Assembly: GCA_005789975.1 (NCBI GenBank)
Contig: SXWC01000167.1
Coordinates: 1-32,713 of the forward strand
Direction: 5' to 3'
From: Planctomycetaceae bacterium
GTDB taxonomy: Bacteria > Planctomycetota > Planctomycetia > Pirellulales > UBA1268
Length of the DNA stretch: 32,713 bases
Shown here: positions 23,440 to 30,986 of the stretch, piece by piece
How the letters are laid out: each line of letters opens with the position of its first letter
How positions within the stretch are numbered: the first letter of the stretch is position 1
The notes under the pieces: generated by a model
Databases searched by the model: none
Told to the model about the DNA's origin: nothing
What the model saw: only the letters and a program-made list of their open reading frames with translations
Position numbers and translations under genes: made by a program

Positions 23440-24297
23440 TCACGTCCGCGGAGGCACGCTCGCGATCCAGCCTTCGAGCGGATCGAGGCGGGAGGGCAGT
23501 CCGTAGTCGGGCAGCCGCGAGGCGTGGGCGGCCTGCAGGCCGCAGATGACGGCGTCGAGGAGATCGCCCGCGGCGTCTGCGACGAGCCGCGCTTGCCAGG
23601 AAGGGGTGATTTCCAGCCGCACGTCGAGGCCCGCGGTGCCTGCCACGAGCGCCTTCACGATCGTTCGCCGGTTGGCCCGCCGCTCCGGCGTCCATGCGGC
23701 CGGTGCGTCGCTCTTGTAGGAACGCCGGCAGGCCTGCCGGGCGGTGAATCCGGGATAGGCCTCGACCGCGATCCGCGACCCCGTGCGGCCCCGCGGCGCG
23801 ACCCGGTGCGCTGGAAACGTGAGTCCGGCGGCCAGCATGCGGCCGATGCCCGCGTGCATCATCCAGGCGACCGGTGGATTGGTCCACCGCATCGCCGGGC
23901 TCGATCCGGCGGGCTTGTCGGTCGCCCGCCAGGCGAACTTGTCGCCGGCGGGGCGGCCGTTGCACCAGCGGCGGAAGCGGTCGCGGAGCGCGTCACGAGG
24001 TGCGCCACAGTAGAAATCCACGAACCGCCGCCAGTCGGTCGGCCAGCCCTCGTGCTCGATGAGCGTCCGTGGCTGGCCGAAGGGCAGATCGACCCCGCCG
24101 AGCCATGGCCCCGGCTCGCGGAGAAAGGCCTCGAAGGCGGCGAATGTCTCGAGCGGACGGACCGTCTCCAGCCGGTAGACGGGATCCCGCGAGCGGGCGG
24201 TGAGGTCACCGACCGCGACGGTGATCGGCTTCCGCGGCCGCGGCGCGGAGGTGAAGTCGATCCCGAGCACGCGTCCGCCGGATGTGCGTCGCGACAC
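23440..24297 (-). CDS. DUF429 domain protein
   Basis: 285 residues, soluble. It begins RVLGIDFTSAPRPRKPITVA (about residues 9-28), the hallmark of DUF429, which adopts an RNase H-like fold; GIDFTSAP supplies the first acidic residue of that fold. Further blocks are PWLGGVDLPFGQPRTLIEHE, AMRWTNPPVAWMMHAGIGRM, GSRIAVEAYPGFTARQACRR and a C-terminal DAAGDLLDAVICGLQAAHAS, giving the additional acidic residues (Asp, Glu) expected for nuclease-like chemistry. No activity has been demonstrated for the family as far as I know. It begins 3 bases after the transporter gene stop on the same strand, so the two share a transcript. Confidence 0.88.
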   Translation of the reverse strand: MSRRTSGGRVLGIDFTSAPRPRKPITVAVGDLTARSRDPVYRLETVRPLETFAAFEAFLREPGPWLGGVDLPFGQPRTLIEHEGWPTDWRRFVDFYCGAPRDALRDRFRRWCNGRPAGDKFAWRATDKPAGSSPAMRWTNPPVAWMMHAGIGRMLAAGLTFPAHRVAPRGRTGSRIAVEAYPGFTARQACRRSYKSDAPAAWTPERRANRRTIVKALVAGTAGLDVRLEITPSWQARLVADAAGDLLDAVICGLQAAHASRLPDYGLPSRLDPLEGWIASVPPRT

Positions 24298-24300
24298 GGC

Positions 24301-26256
24301 TCAGCCCACGATCACGGTCGGCCGCTTGGTCGGGTCGGCGATGGCCTGGTCGAGGAGATCGACGACCCGGTTGGGCACGTCGCCCTGGCCGAAGAGCACA
24401 TAGTCGAGGGCGAGCTTGAGGCTGCCCCCCTTGCTCCAGCCGAAGACGATGTCGAGCGGCGCCCCGCTCTTGGTCATCTCCATCGCGACCTGCGCGATCG
24501 TGTGCGACACCGAGACGACGTCGCGGGCGACGATGATGAAGCGATTACCGTCCTGACGGGCCGAGAGGATCGGCGAGTTCTGGAACTCGCTGACGTCGCC
24601 GTAATGAACCTCCAGGAACACCAGCGGCACGCTCTCGGGGATCCGGTGCTTGCGGCGGATTTCAGCCTCCTTGTCGGCCAGCGAGCGGCTGCCCGGACGG
24701 TGGGGCACCAGCACGCGAAACGCCCCCTCCAGCACGATGTCTGTCCAGAGCATGCGATCGGCGTCGTCAGCGAATCGAAACTCCTTGAGCCGCATCTCGT
24801 CGCTGCGGAAGAACCGCGACGTGAAGGAGATCGCCATGACGGTGGCGATGAAGATCGAGGCGATGATGATCCCGTCGGGCCGCTCGTAGATGTTGGCGAT
24901 CGTGGTGTAGATGAAGACGAGCGTGATCAGGCCGAAGCCGACCCGCTGGGCCTGGAGGGCCATTCCATGATGCGGCTCGGGCTCCTTGCGGACCTCGTGG
25001 AGAAACGAGGCGACGCAGGCGCTCGTCATCAGCACGAGCACGCCGGTGGCATAGGCTCCGCCCTGCGCCGACACATCGGCCCGGAAGGCGAGCGTGACGA
25101 CGAGATTGATCACCGTGAAGGCGATCACCAGCGGCCGGTAGGCGCCGGCCCACTCCGGCGCCATGCCGTAGCGAGGCAGATACCGCGGCACCATGTTGAG
25201 CAGGCCGCCCATCGCCGATGCGCCGGCGAACCACAGGATCAGGATCGTGCTGATGTCGTAGATCGTGCCGAAGACGTCGCCGAAGAGCGGGCAGATCGGA
25301 TGGGGGCTCTCGCCGTGGGCGAGGTAGGCGAGCGCCCGGTCCATCGCCTTGCCCTTCACCGGCTCGAGTCGCAGCTCATCGGCGGGGATCAGGGTGTTGG
25401 TGCCGGTGGCCAGCGATGAGCCGATCAGGAAGAACGACATGATCAGTGCCGCCACCAGCAGCATGAGCTTGGTGTTGTGGACGCGGGCCTTCTCGTCGTG
25501 GGGATCAGCCTCGGTGCCCCGGACCATGTGGATGTGAAGCACGCCCGTCTCGAAGCCCGAAAGACCGAGCGCCAGTTTGGGGAACACGAGCAGCGAGATG
25601 CCGAGGGCCACCCAGGGACCCGTGCCGGCGAGCGGAGCATGTTCGAGGTGATAACGACCCGACGAGATCTCGCCCCACCACTGCTGCAGGAGCGCCGGGT
25701 GACTGACGAGATGGAACACGCTCGCCACGATCACCACGAACGAGAGCCCGAGGAATGCGATCACCAGCACCGTGGCGATGCCGACCACCTCCCCATACCC
25801 CTTGAGAAACATCGCCCCGAGGAGCACCAGCAGAAACATGGTCACGGTCATCTGGCCCTGCATCCACGCGGGTGTCTCTCCCGTGTAGAGCGGGTTGCTG
25901 ATCAAGTGGGCCGCGGCGTCGGCGGCCGAGAGCGTCTTCGTGATCACGAAGTCGGTGGCCGCAAAGCCGATCAACACCAGCACGACGAGCTTCGCGCCCC
26001 AGCCGTGAAACATGCGTTCGATCATGCCGATCGAACCGACACCGTCGGGGGTCTCGCCGGCGACGTGCCGGTAGATGGGGAGGGCCCCGAAGAGCGTGAC
26101 GAGCACGAGCACGAGCGTCGCCAGCGGGGCGAGCGTGCCGGCCCCCTCGAACGCGATCGACGGCTGGTAGCCGAGCGTGCTGAAGTAATCGACACCGCAC
26201 AGGCACATGATCAGCAGCCACGGATAGTGGCGATGATCATGATGGCTTTGGCTCAA
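24301..26256 (-). CDS. APC superfamily transporter with cytoplasmic C-terminal domain
   Basis: 651 residues. Twelve or so hydrophobic segments fill residues about 10-490, beginning YPWLLIMCLCGVDYFSTLGY, with GFAATDFVITKTLSAADAAA, LLVFPKLALGLSGFETGVLH and LILWFAGASAMGGLLNMVPR, typical of amino-acid/polyamine permeases of the APC group. The last 150 residues are soluble (IIVARDVVSVSHTIAQVAME, PLDIVFGWSKGGSL). The KUP potassium transporters share the general layout, but I see no decisive KUP motif. The substrate is therefore unassigned. The start is chosen as TTG at 26256 because GAGGAG precedes it by about 6 bases and the His-rich MSQSHHDHRHYP follows; a TTG at 26325 would add 23 residues. It heads an operon with the DUF429 gene. 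Confidence 0.87.
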   Translation of the reverse strand: MSQSHHDHRHYPWLLIMCLCGVDYFSTLGYQPSIAFEGAGTLAPLATLVLVLVTLFGALPIYRHVAGETPDGVGSIGMIERMFHGWGAKLVVLVLIGFAATDFVITKTLSAADAAAHLISNPLYTGETPAWMQGQMTVTMFLLVLLGAMFLKGYGEVVGIATVLVIAFLGLSFVVIVASVFHLVSHPALLQQWWGEISSGRYHLEHAPLAGTGPWVALGISLLVFPKLALGLSGFETGVLHIHMVRGTEADPHDEKARVHNTKLMLLVAALIMSFFLIGSSLATGTNTLIPADELRLEPVKGKAMDRALAYLAHGESPHPICPLFGDVFGTIYDISTILILWFAGASAMGGLLNMVPRYLPRYGMAPEWAGAYRPLVIAFTVINLVVTLAFRADVSAQGGAYATGVLVLMTSACVASFLHEVRKEPEPHHGMALQAQRVGFGLITLVFIYTTIANIYERPDGIIIASIFIATVMAISFTSRFFRSDEMRLKEFRFADDADRMLWTDIVLEGAFRVLVPHRPGSRSLADKEAEIRRKHRIPESVPLVFLEVHYGDVSEFQNSPILSARQDGNRFIIVARDVVSVSHTIAQVAMEMTKSGAPLDIVFGWSKGGSLKLALDYVLFGQGDVPNRVVDLLDQAIADPTKRPTVIVG

Positions 26257-26392
26257 GGACCGCTCCTCTTCGGGGGATGGCAGAGTATCGGCAAGCCGTA
26301 AAAACCCTGCAACCGGCGGGCCCAAAAAGATTCCCAGAACCCTTTTTGGTTATGATTCAGGGCTGATTCGCCAGCCCTTCGAGGGATGCTGC

Positions 26393-29149
26393 ATGTCCCC
26401 GTTCGTCATCCGTTCGCGCCGTGGCGTGCCGATCATCCGCGGACTGACGCCACGCGGCGGCATTCCGGGCGTCGCGCCGGGCGTTGCGGTGTGTTTCTTG
26501 CTGGGCTGCTTGCTGGGCGTGGCATCGGGCTTCGCGTCGGGTGTCGCGCGGGCGGAGGAGCCGGCAGCGGCCACGCTCGATCTGCCCGGCGGCGGCACGC
26601 TGCCCGGGGCGATCGTGCCCGCGGCGGCGGCCGACACGGGCGATCGCGACACGCTCGGCTGGAAGTCGCCCATCTTTTCACGGCCGTTCGAGTTCGCCCT
26701 CGATTCCATCATCGGCGTGCGGTTCCCGGGACCATGGCCGAAGTACGACGCGGCCTTCCGCCTCTACCTGCACAACGGCGACATGCTCGACGGCGGGATC
26801 GAGGCGATCGACACGGACCACGTGGTCGTGCGTCCGTCCGGTGGGGCCGACGACGAGCCGGTGTCGGTGCCACGCTCGATGATCGACGGAATCGTTCGCC
26901 TGGGCGGGGCGATCCCGGGCAGCTTCATCGGGCCCGGGAATCTTGCCGGCTGGAATCATGCCCCGGAAGGAGCCTGGCGGGCCGAGGCCAGCGGGATCCT
27001 CGCCACGCGGCGGGGCATGGCATCCCGCGACATCGGCGTGCCCGGCCGGGCGTGCTACGACGTCGTGGTGTCGTGCCGCCGCAAGTCGGAGTTTCGCATC
27101 GCCGTCGCGGCGGCGGCGAAGCCCGCGGACGACAGGTTCTGGGTCGAGGTCCTGCAGTTTCCCGAGGGCACGACGGAGGCGGCGGTGTTTCGGCACGAGC
27201 CGGCGCGGGCGGCCGTCGAACCCCTGCCGTTCGCGGGCGACGCGACCAAGACGGCGCGGTTCGTGATCTTCGTCGATCAGGAAAAGGGGAGGCTCGCGGC
27301 ATTCACGAGCATCGACGGGAAGGCGGGGCCGATCGCGGAGGTCGTCGTGCCACCGCAGGCCGGGAACCAGGCGTCGGGCCTGTTCCGCTTCACGGTCGGC
27401 GCCGGCGAGGTCTGTCTCGAGAGCCTGCGGGTCAGTCCGTGGACGACCCCGGATCCCGTGGTCGAAGAACGGTCGGCCTCCGCCGTCGTCGCCCGGGACG
27501 GTCGTGTCATCGAGGCCGACATCGAGAGTTTCGACAAGGCGGCCGGTGAACTCGTGTTGAAGTCGTCCACCGGGCAGTCACGGCTGAAGGTCGATGACAT
27601 CGACGAGATTCGCCTGGTGAGCCAGGGTCGGGGCGCGGACAAGACGGCCACCGGGCCGGCCGAGGCCGCGACGCTCCGGGTGGTGCGAGCCAGTGGTGGC
27701 ACGCTCGCCGGGCGGCTCGTCGCCGTCGAGGAGCATGCGGTGCGTCTGCGGCTTGCGGGCATCGAGACTCCGATCAGCGTGCCTTTGGCCGACGTGGTGT
27801 CGATGGTCTCGCTCACGGCGAAGAAGGCACCGCCGGCGGCGGAGGCGGCGGCGCTGCCGGGCCGGATCGGACTGCTGGTGGCCGACGACGTGGTGCTGCG
27901 TGGGTGCGTGGTCGATGGCAGCCCCTGGTCGGCAGGGCTGGCGTGGCAACCCCTGGGCAGCGCGACGGCGAGCCCGCTGGCGGCCACCGCCGAGTCGGCC
28001 GACGTGGCGATCGAATACGTGCCGCGGTCGAAGAACAGGGCGATCGGTGCCTCCGAGGTCGAGGTCGGCGGCATCGGCGGCATGGTCAATCAGGATGCGG
28101 AGGGTTTTTTCGTCATCACCATGCTCAGCGAGAATGGCGCGGCCGCGGTCGATGGCCGGTTGATGCCCGACGACCGCCTCCTCGCGATCAAGCCGCGGCC
28201 CGAGGGGGCCTTCGTGCCGACCGAAGGCCTCGATTCCGCCACGGTGATGAACCTGCTCCGCGGTCGCGTCGGCTCGCCGATCGTGCTGAAGGTCGCGACC
28301 CCCGGCGACCAACCCCGCGAGATCGATCTCGCGCGGGGGCTGATCTACGTCGCCGGCACCGACGTGCTCGAGCAGGCACTCGCCACGCATGTCAGGCTCG
28401 CTCGGCCCGTCGTGGCCAAGCCGGAGGAGGCGGCGATCTATCCGTCTGCGGTCATCCTGCGAAGCGGAGATGTGGTGCCCTGCGAGGTGGTGGGCATCGA
28501 CGGGAAGTCGATGCGGCTGCGGACACCCTTCTCCGACGGCGGCACGAGTGAGCCGGTGGTCGTGCCCGCAGGGCTGATCCAGGCCGTGGAACTCGACCCT
28601 TCCGTGCCCGGACGCGCGCTCGAAAAACTCCGCCTCGAGAGGCTGCTCACGCTGCCGCGGTCGCAGCGGGAGGCTCCCCCGACCCACATGATCCGCCTCA
28701 AGGACGGCGACTATCTGCGTGGGCGGCTGGAATCGCTCGACGCCGAGACGCTCACGGTCGATGTTCGCGGCGAGGTGAAGAAGCTGCCGCGGTCCGTGGT
28801 GGCCCGCATCATCTGGCTGCATCCGCCGCAGGACGGGGGCGGGGAGGGCGACGACGAGGGGGGCGGCCCGAGCCCCGGCGGCCTGATCGTGCAGGGCGTC
28901 GTCGAGCGGATGGCACAACGCCGGGTGACGCTGATCGCGGAGCGTGTCGAGGCATCGACGATCCACGGCACGAGCCCGGCGCTCGGGCACGGAAACATCG
29001 ATCTCACGACGGTGGACCGGCTGTTGATCGGCCGGGCCATCGAGAAGGAATCGGCCGAGTTGCCGTATCGGCAGTGGCGGCTGAAGCCGGCTGCCGAGCC
29101 CCGCAGCCTCCGCGATGCGGGCCGCACGCCCAAAGCCGGAGCGGAGTGA
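26393..29149 (+). CDS. Large exported PDZ-like protein with repeated small beta-barrel-like units
   Basis: 918 residues, no named family recognised. Residues about 28-55 form a hydrophobic signal segment after a long basic N-terminus. Repeated units of about 45-50 residues have the pattern x-GD/GG-x-L-x-G-x-I-x-x-x-D, then V-x-V-R, then VP-x-x-x-I-x-x-V: residues about 62-112, 122-171 (HNGDMLDGGIEAIDTDHVVV), 361-409, 426-474 (ASGGTLAGRLVAVEEHAVRL), 686-735 (RSGDVVPCEVVGIDGKSMRL) and 765-810 (KDGDYLRGRLESLDAETLTV). These look like Sm-like/SH3-like barrels. Residues about 180-355 suggest a jelly-roll, and 560-655 a PDZ-like domain (MLSENGAAAVDGRLMPDDRL). GAGGG lies 7 bases before the ATG. It probably acts as an envelope scaffold; function unknown. 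It diverges from the transporter operon. Confidence 0.83.
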   Translation: MSPFVIRSRRGVPIIRGLTPRGGIPGVAPGVAVCFLLGCLLGVASGFASGVARAEEPAAATLDLPGGGTLPGAIVPAAAADTGDRDTLGWKSPIFSRPFEFALDSIIGVRFPGPWPKYDAAFRLYLHNGDMLDGGIEAIDTDHVVVRPSGGADDEPVSVPRSMIDGIVRLGGAIPGSFIGPGNLAGWNHAPEGAWRAEASGILATRRGMASRDIGVPGRACYDVVVSCRRKSEFRIAVAAAAKPADDRFWVEVLQFPEGTTEAAVFRHEPARAAVEPLPFAGDATKTARFVIFVDQEKGRLAAFTSIDGKAGPIAEVVVPPQAGNQASGLFRFTVGAGEVCLESLRVSPWTTPDPVVEERSASAVVARDGRVIEADIESFDKAAGELVLKSSTGQSRLKVDDIDEIRLVSQGRGADKTATGPAEAATLRVVRASGGTLAGRLVAVEEHAVRLRLAGIETPISVPLADVVSMVSLTAKKAPPAAEAAALPGRIGLLVADDVVLRGCVVDGSPWSAGLAWQPLGSATASPLAATAESADVAIEYVPRSKNRAIGASEVEVGGIGGMVNQDAEGFFVITMLSENGAAAVDGRLMPDDRLLAIKPRPEGAFVPTEGLDSATVMNLLRGRVGSPIVLKVATPGDQPREIDLARGLIYVAGTDVLEQALATHVRLARPVVAKPEEAAIYPSAVILRSGDVVPCEVVGIDGKSMRLRTPFSDGGTSEPVVVPAGLIQAVELDPSVPGRALEKLRLERLLTLPRSQREAPPTHMIRLKDGDYLRGRLESLDAETLTVDVRGEVKKLPRSVVARIIWLHPPQDGGGEGDDEGGGPSPGGLIVQGVVERMAQRRVTLIAERVEASTIHGTSPALGHGNIDLTTVDRLLIGRAIEKESAELPYRQWRLKPAAEPRSLRDAGRTPKAGAE

Positions 29150-29205
29150 GCCCGACCGTGCCCGGCGATGGCGCCTCCACGACCAACTGCCGGCTCGAGG
29201 TCACC

Positions 29206-29799
29206 TCACCGTCCGCCGCCGGGCGCTTCGAGTCGCTGCACGATCGTGCGCACCACGAAGCCACCGAGGGTCGGGTCCTGGAGAAACACCTGCCAGAAGC
29301 GATCGGCTGATATTCTGCCGCACACCGCATCGATATCCGCGCGGACCGTCGCCGTTCGGCGGCCGTCGGTCGAGAAGAGCCCCATCTCGCCGACCAGCTC
29401 GCCCGGGCCGAGAAGCACGTCGGCCTCGACGACTCTCAGCGATCCCTGGATCACATACAGCACGTGGTCGGCGGGATCGCCACGGTGGAAGAGCGCTTCT
29501 CCCGTGGCGAAGTGCCGCTTCTCCATGAACGGCACGAGCATCGCGAGCGACACGGGGCCGCGTGAGGCCCGGCGGACCAGGGCCGCGAGGCTCCGCACCC
29601 GGTGCAACTGCCAGGCGTTCAGGGGGAGCAGCATGCCGTGCAGGGCGACGATGCTCGGGGCTCCGAGCAGCACGCCGTAGGCGATGAAGGTGACGTTGCT
29701 CGCCATGGCCACGGCCCTCAGCCGCACCATCGTCGTTGACCAGAATGTCGTGAACACGAGCACGGCCGCCAGCCAGCCGCACGCTTCCGTCAGCAGCAT
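29206..29799 (-). CDS. Membrane-anchored cyclic-nucleotide-binding protein
   Basis: 197 residues. The first 75 contain three hydrophobic helices (WLAAVLVFTTFWST, NVTFIAYGVLLGAPSIVAL, MLLPLNAWQLHRV), and residues about 90-190 form a cNMP-binding (CRP-type) domain: MLVPFMEKRHFATGEALFHR, GDPADHVLYVIQGSLRVVE, GPGELVGEMGLFSTDGRRTA (the phosphate-binding cassette, with Gly-Glu and Arg). There is no helix-turn-helix, so it is not a transcription factor; it may sense a cyclic nucleotide or lipid at the membrane. ATG 29799 has AGGA about 9 bases upstream on its strand. It diverges from mesX with about 105 bases between. Confidence 0.87.
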   Translation of the reverse strand: MLLTEACGWLAAVLVFTTFWSTTMVRLRAVAMASNVTFIAYGVLLGAPSIVALHGMLLPLNAWQLHRVRSLAALVRRASRGPVSLAMLVPFMEKRHFATGEALFHRGDPADHVLYVIQGSLRVVEADVLLGPGELVGEMGLFSTDGRRTATVRADIDAVCGRISADRFWQVFLQDPTLGGFVVRTIVQRLEAPGGGR

Positions 29800-29904
29800 G
29801 GGATTGTTTCCTGATCAGTCGGGGATGAATCGTGCATGATGTGCGATGCGCCCACGCGCCGCAGCGGTTACTCTTGGCAGGACGGCCCCCGGACCGCGAG
29901 CATC

Positions 29905-30921
29905 ATGCCTTTCCAGATCAGCCTGACCACGACACCCTTCGATGCGGGCTACGCCCCGGCGCCGCATTCCCGTCTGACGACGAACTTCGCCAACCTCGCC
30001 AAGCACCCCGACGGCCGGGCCCAGCGGATCGCCGCCACGCTCGCCCGGATCGAGCGGCGGTTTCACGGATTGCTCCGTGAGCCCGGGGATTCGGCCCGGT
30101 ATCGGATCGGCCTGGAGATTCTCACGATCAGCATCCGCTTCCCCGACGGGCCGGATGCCTGGTTTCCCATGACGGAGACCCTGCGGTGCCGCGTTTTCGA
30201 CCGCCACGAGGGCCGCGAGCTCGCCGGGCTCACGGGCGGCAACTATTCGTCGTTCGTGCGGGACTATGACTTCAACATTCTGCGGCCGCGGATCGCCGCG
30301 GGTGAAGCGACGAAGGAGGAGGCAGAGACCTTCGGCCAGCTCCACGGGCTCTTGTTCCGGCTTCAGTTTCGGCACCATCATCCCGCCGGGGTGCTCGACG
30401 AGCCGTTGGTGATCGCGATCAGCGTGGCCAGTGGCCGCGACTATCACCGCCAGCATGGGGAGCACCGGATCCTCGGCCACGAGTATGTTCCCAACGGCGT
30501 CGAGTCGGCCACCACCCGCTACTTTGCCGCGATGGGGCTCGGCGTGTCGTACTTCATGCCGCCGGGGTGCCGTGCGCCCCTGGCGTTTTACCACGAGCCG
30601 GGCGATTTGCTCACTCGTCCGGACGAGGCTCTGGCGGCCCTCGTGGCCATCATGGACACGTTCGAAAGCATCTACCGTCCCGAGATTTACCTGACCCGCA
30701 AGCCGGCCGGCGCCGTGTTTCGCGCCGACCTTGGCAACCGCGACCACGATCCGCCGCCGGCGATCTACGATCGCGTCGAACGCGACACGAAGCTCGGCCG
30801 CGCCCAGGCGGAGAGGGCCCGGGACGAATTTCTCGAGCCCAACGCGGCGGCGATCCGGCGGCTGATGGCCGAACACGCGAGTCTCGGGCCGCAGCCCGCC
30901 GGCGGGGCGGGCCGGGAATAG
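29905..30921 (+). CDS. mesX: MesX homologue (DUF1852), putative oxygenase supporting methionine synthesis
   Basis: 338 residues of the DUF1852 family. The start block FDAGYAPAPHSRLTTNFANL matches the family, followed by SARYRIGLEILTISIRFPDG, LTGGNYSSFVRDYDFNILRP, FRHHHPAGVLDEPLVIAISV, LGHEYVPNGVESATTRYFAA and DTFESIYRPEIYLTRKPAGA. DUF1852 proteins, named MesX, were linked by genetics to the short folate-independent methionine synthase MesD, for which MesX is thought to act as an oxygenase; they are normally neighbours. No MesD-like gene lies in this window, so the symbol is by family only. ATG 29905 fits the family N-terminus; an ATG at 29836 would add 23 unrelated residues. Immediately after the stop lies a copy of the IS91-like end repeat. 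Confidence 0.85.
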   Translation: MPFQISLTTTPFDAGYAPAPHSRLTTNFANLAKHPDGRAQRIAATLARIERRFHGLLREPGDSARYRIGLEILTISIRFPDGPDAWFPMTETLRCRVFDRHEGRELAGLTGGNYSSFVRDYDFNILRPRIAAGEATKEEAETFGQLHGLLFRLQFRHHHPAGVLDEPLVIAISVASGRDYHRQHGEHRILGHEYVPNGVESATTRYFAAMGLGVSYFMPPGCRAPLAFYHEPGDLLTRPDEALAALVAIMDTFESIYRPEIYLTRKPAGAVFRADLGNRDHDPPPAIYDRVERDTKLGRAQAERARDEFLEPNAAAIRRLMAEHASLGPQPAGGAGRE

Positions 30922-30944
30922 CCCGGTCAAAGGCACTTCGGCAA
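30921..30944 (-). repeat. Copy 2 of a 24-base repeat, solo IS91-like end
   Basis: Overlaps the last base of the mesX stop region and matches 11210-11233 at 21-22 of 24 positions. On the minus strand it reads PKCL-stop, mirroring the end of the IS91-like transposase remnant. No other part of the element is visible next to it. Confidence 0.55.
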
Positions 30945-30986
30945 CGGACTGCGGTCGTTCCGGAAGGAACGGGCCCCCGGCCGGCG

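Noticed and set aside
23371..25419. 682-codon plus-strand frame opposite the DUF429 and transporter genes
   Set aside because: Antisense shadow; composition unlike a protein and no motif.
24301..26256. Naming the transporter Kup
   Set aside because: Layout is compatible, but I see no decisive potassium-transporter motif, so only the superfamily is given.
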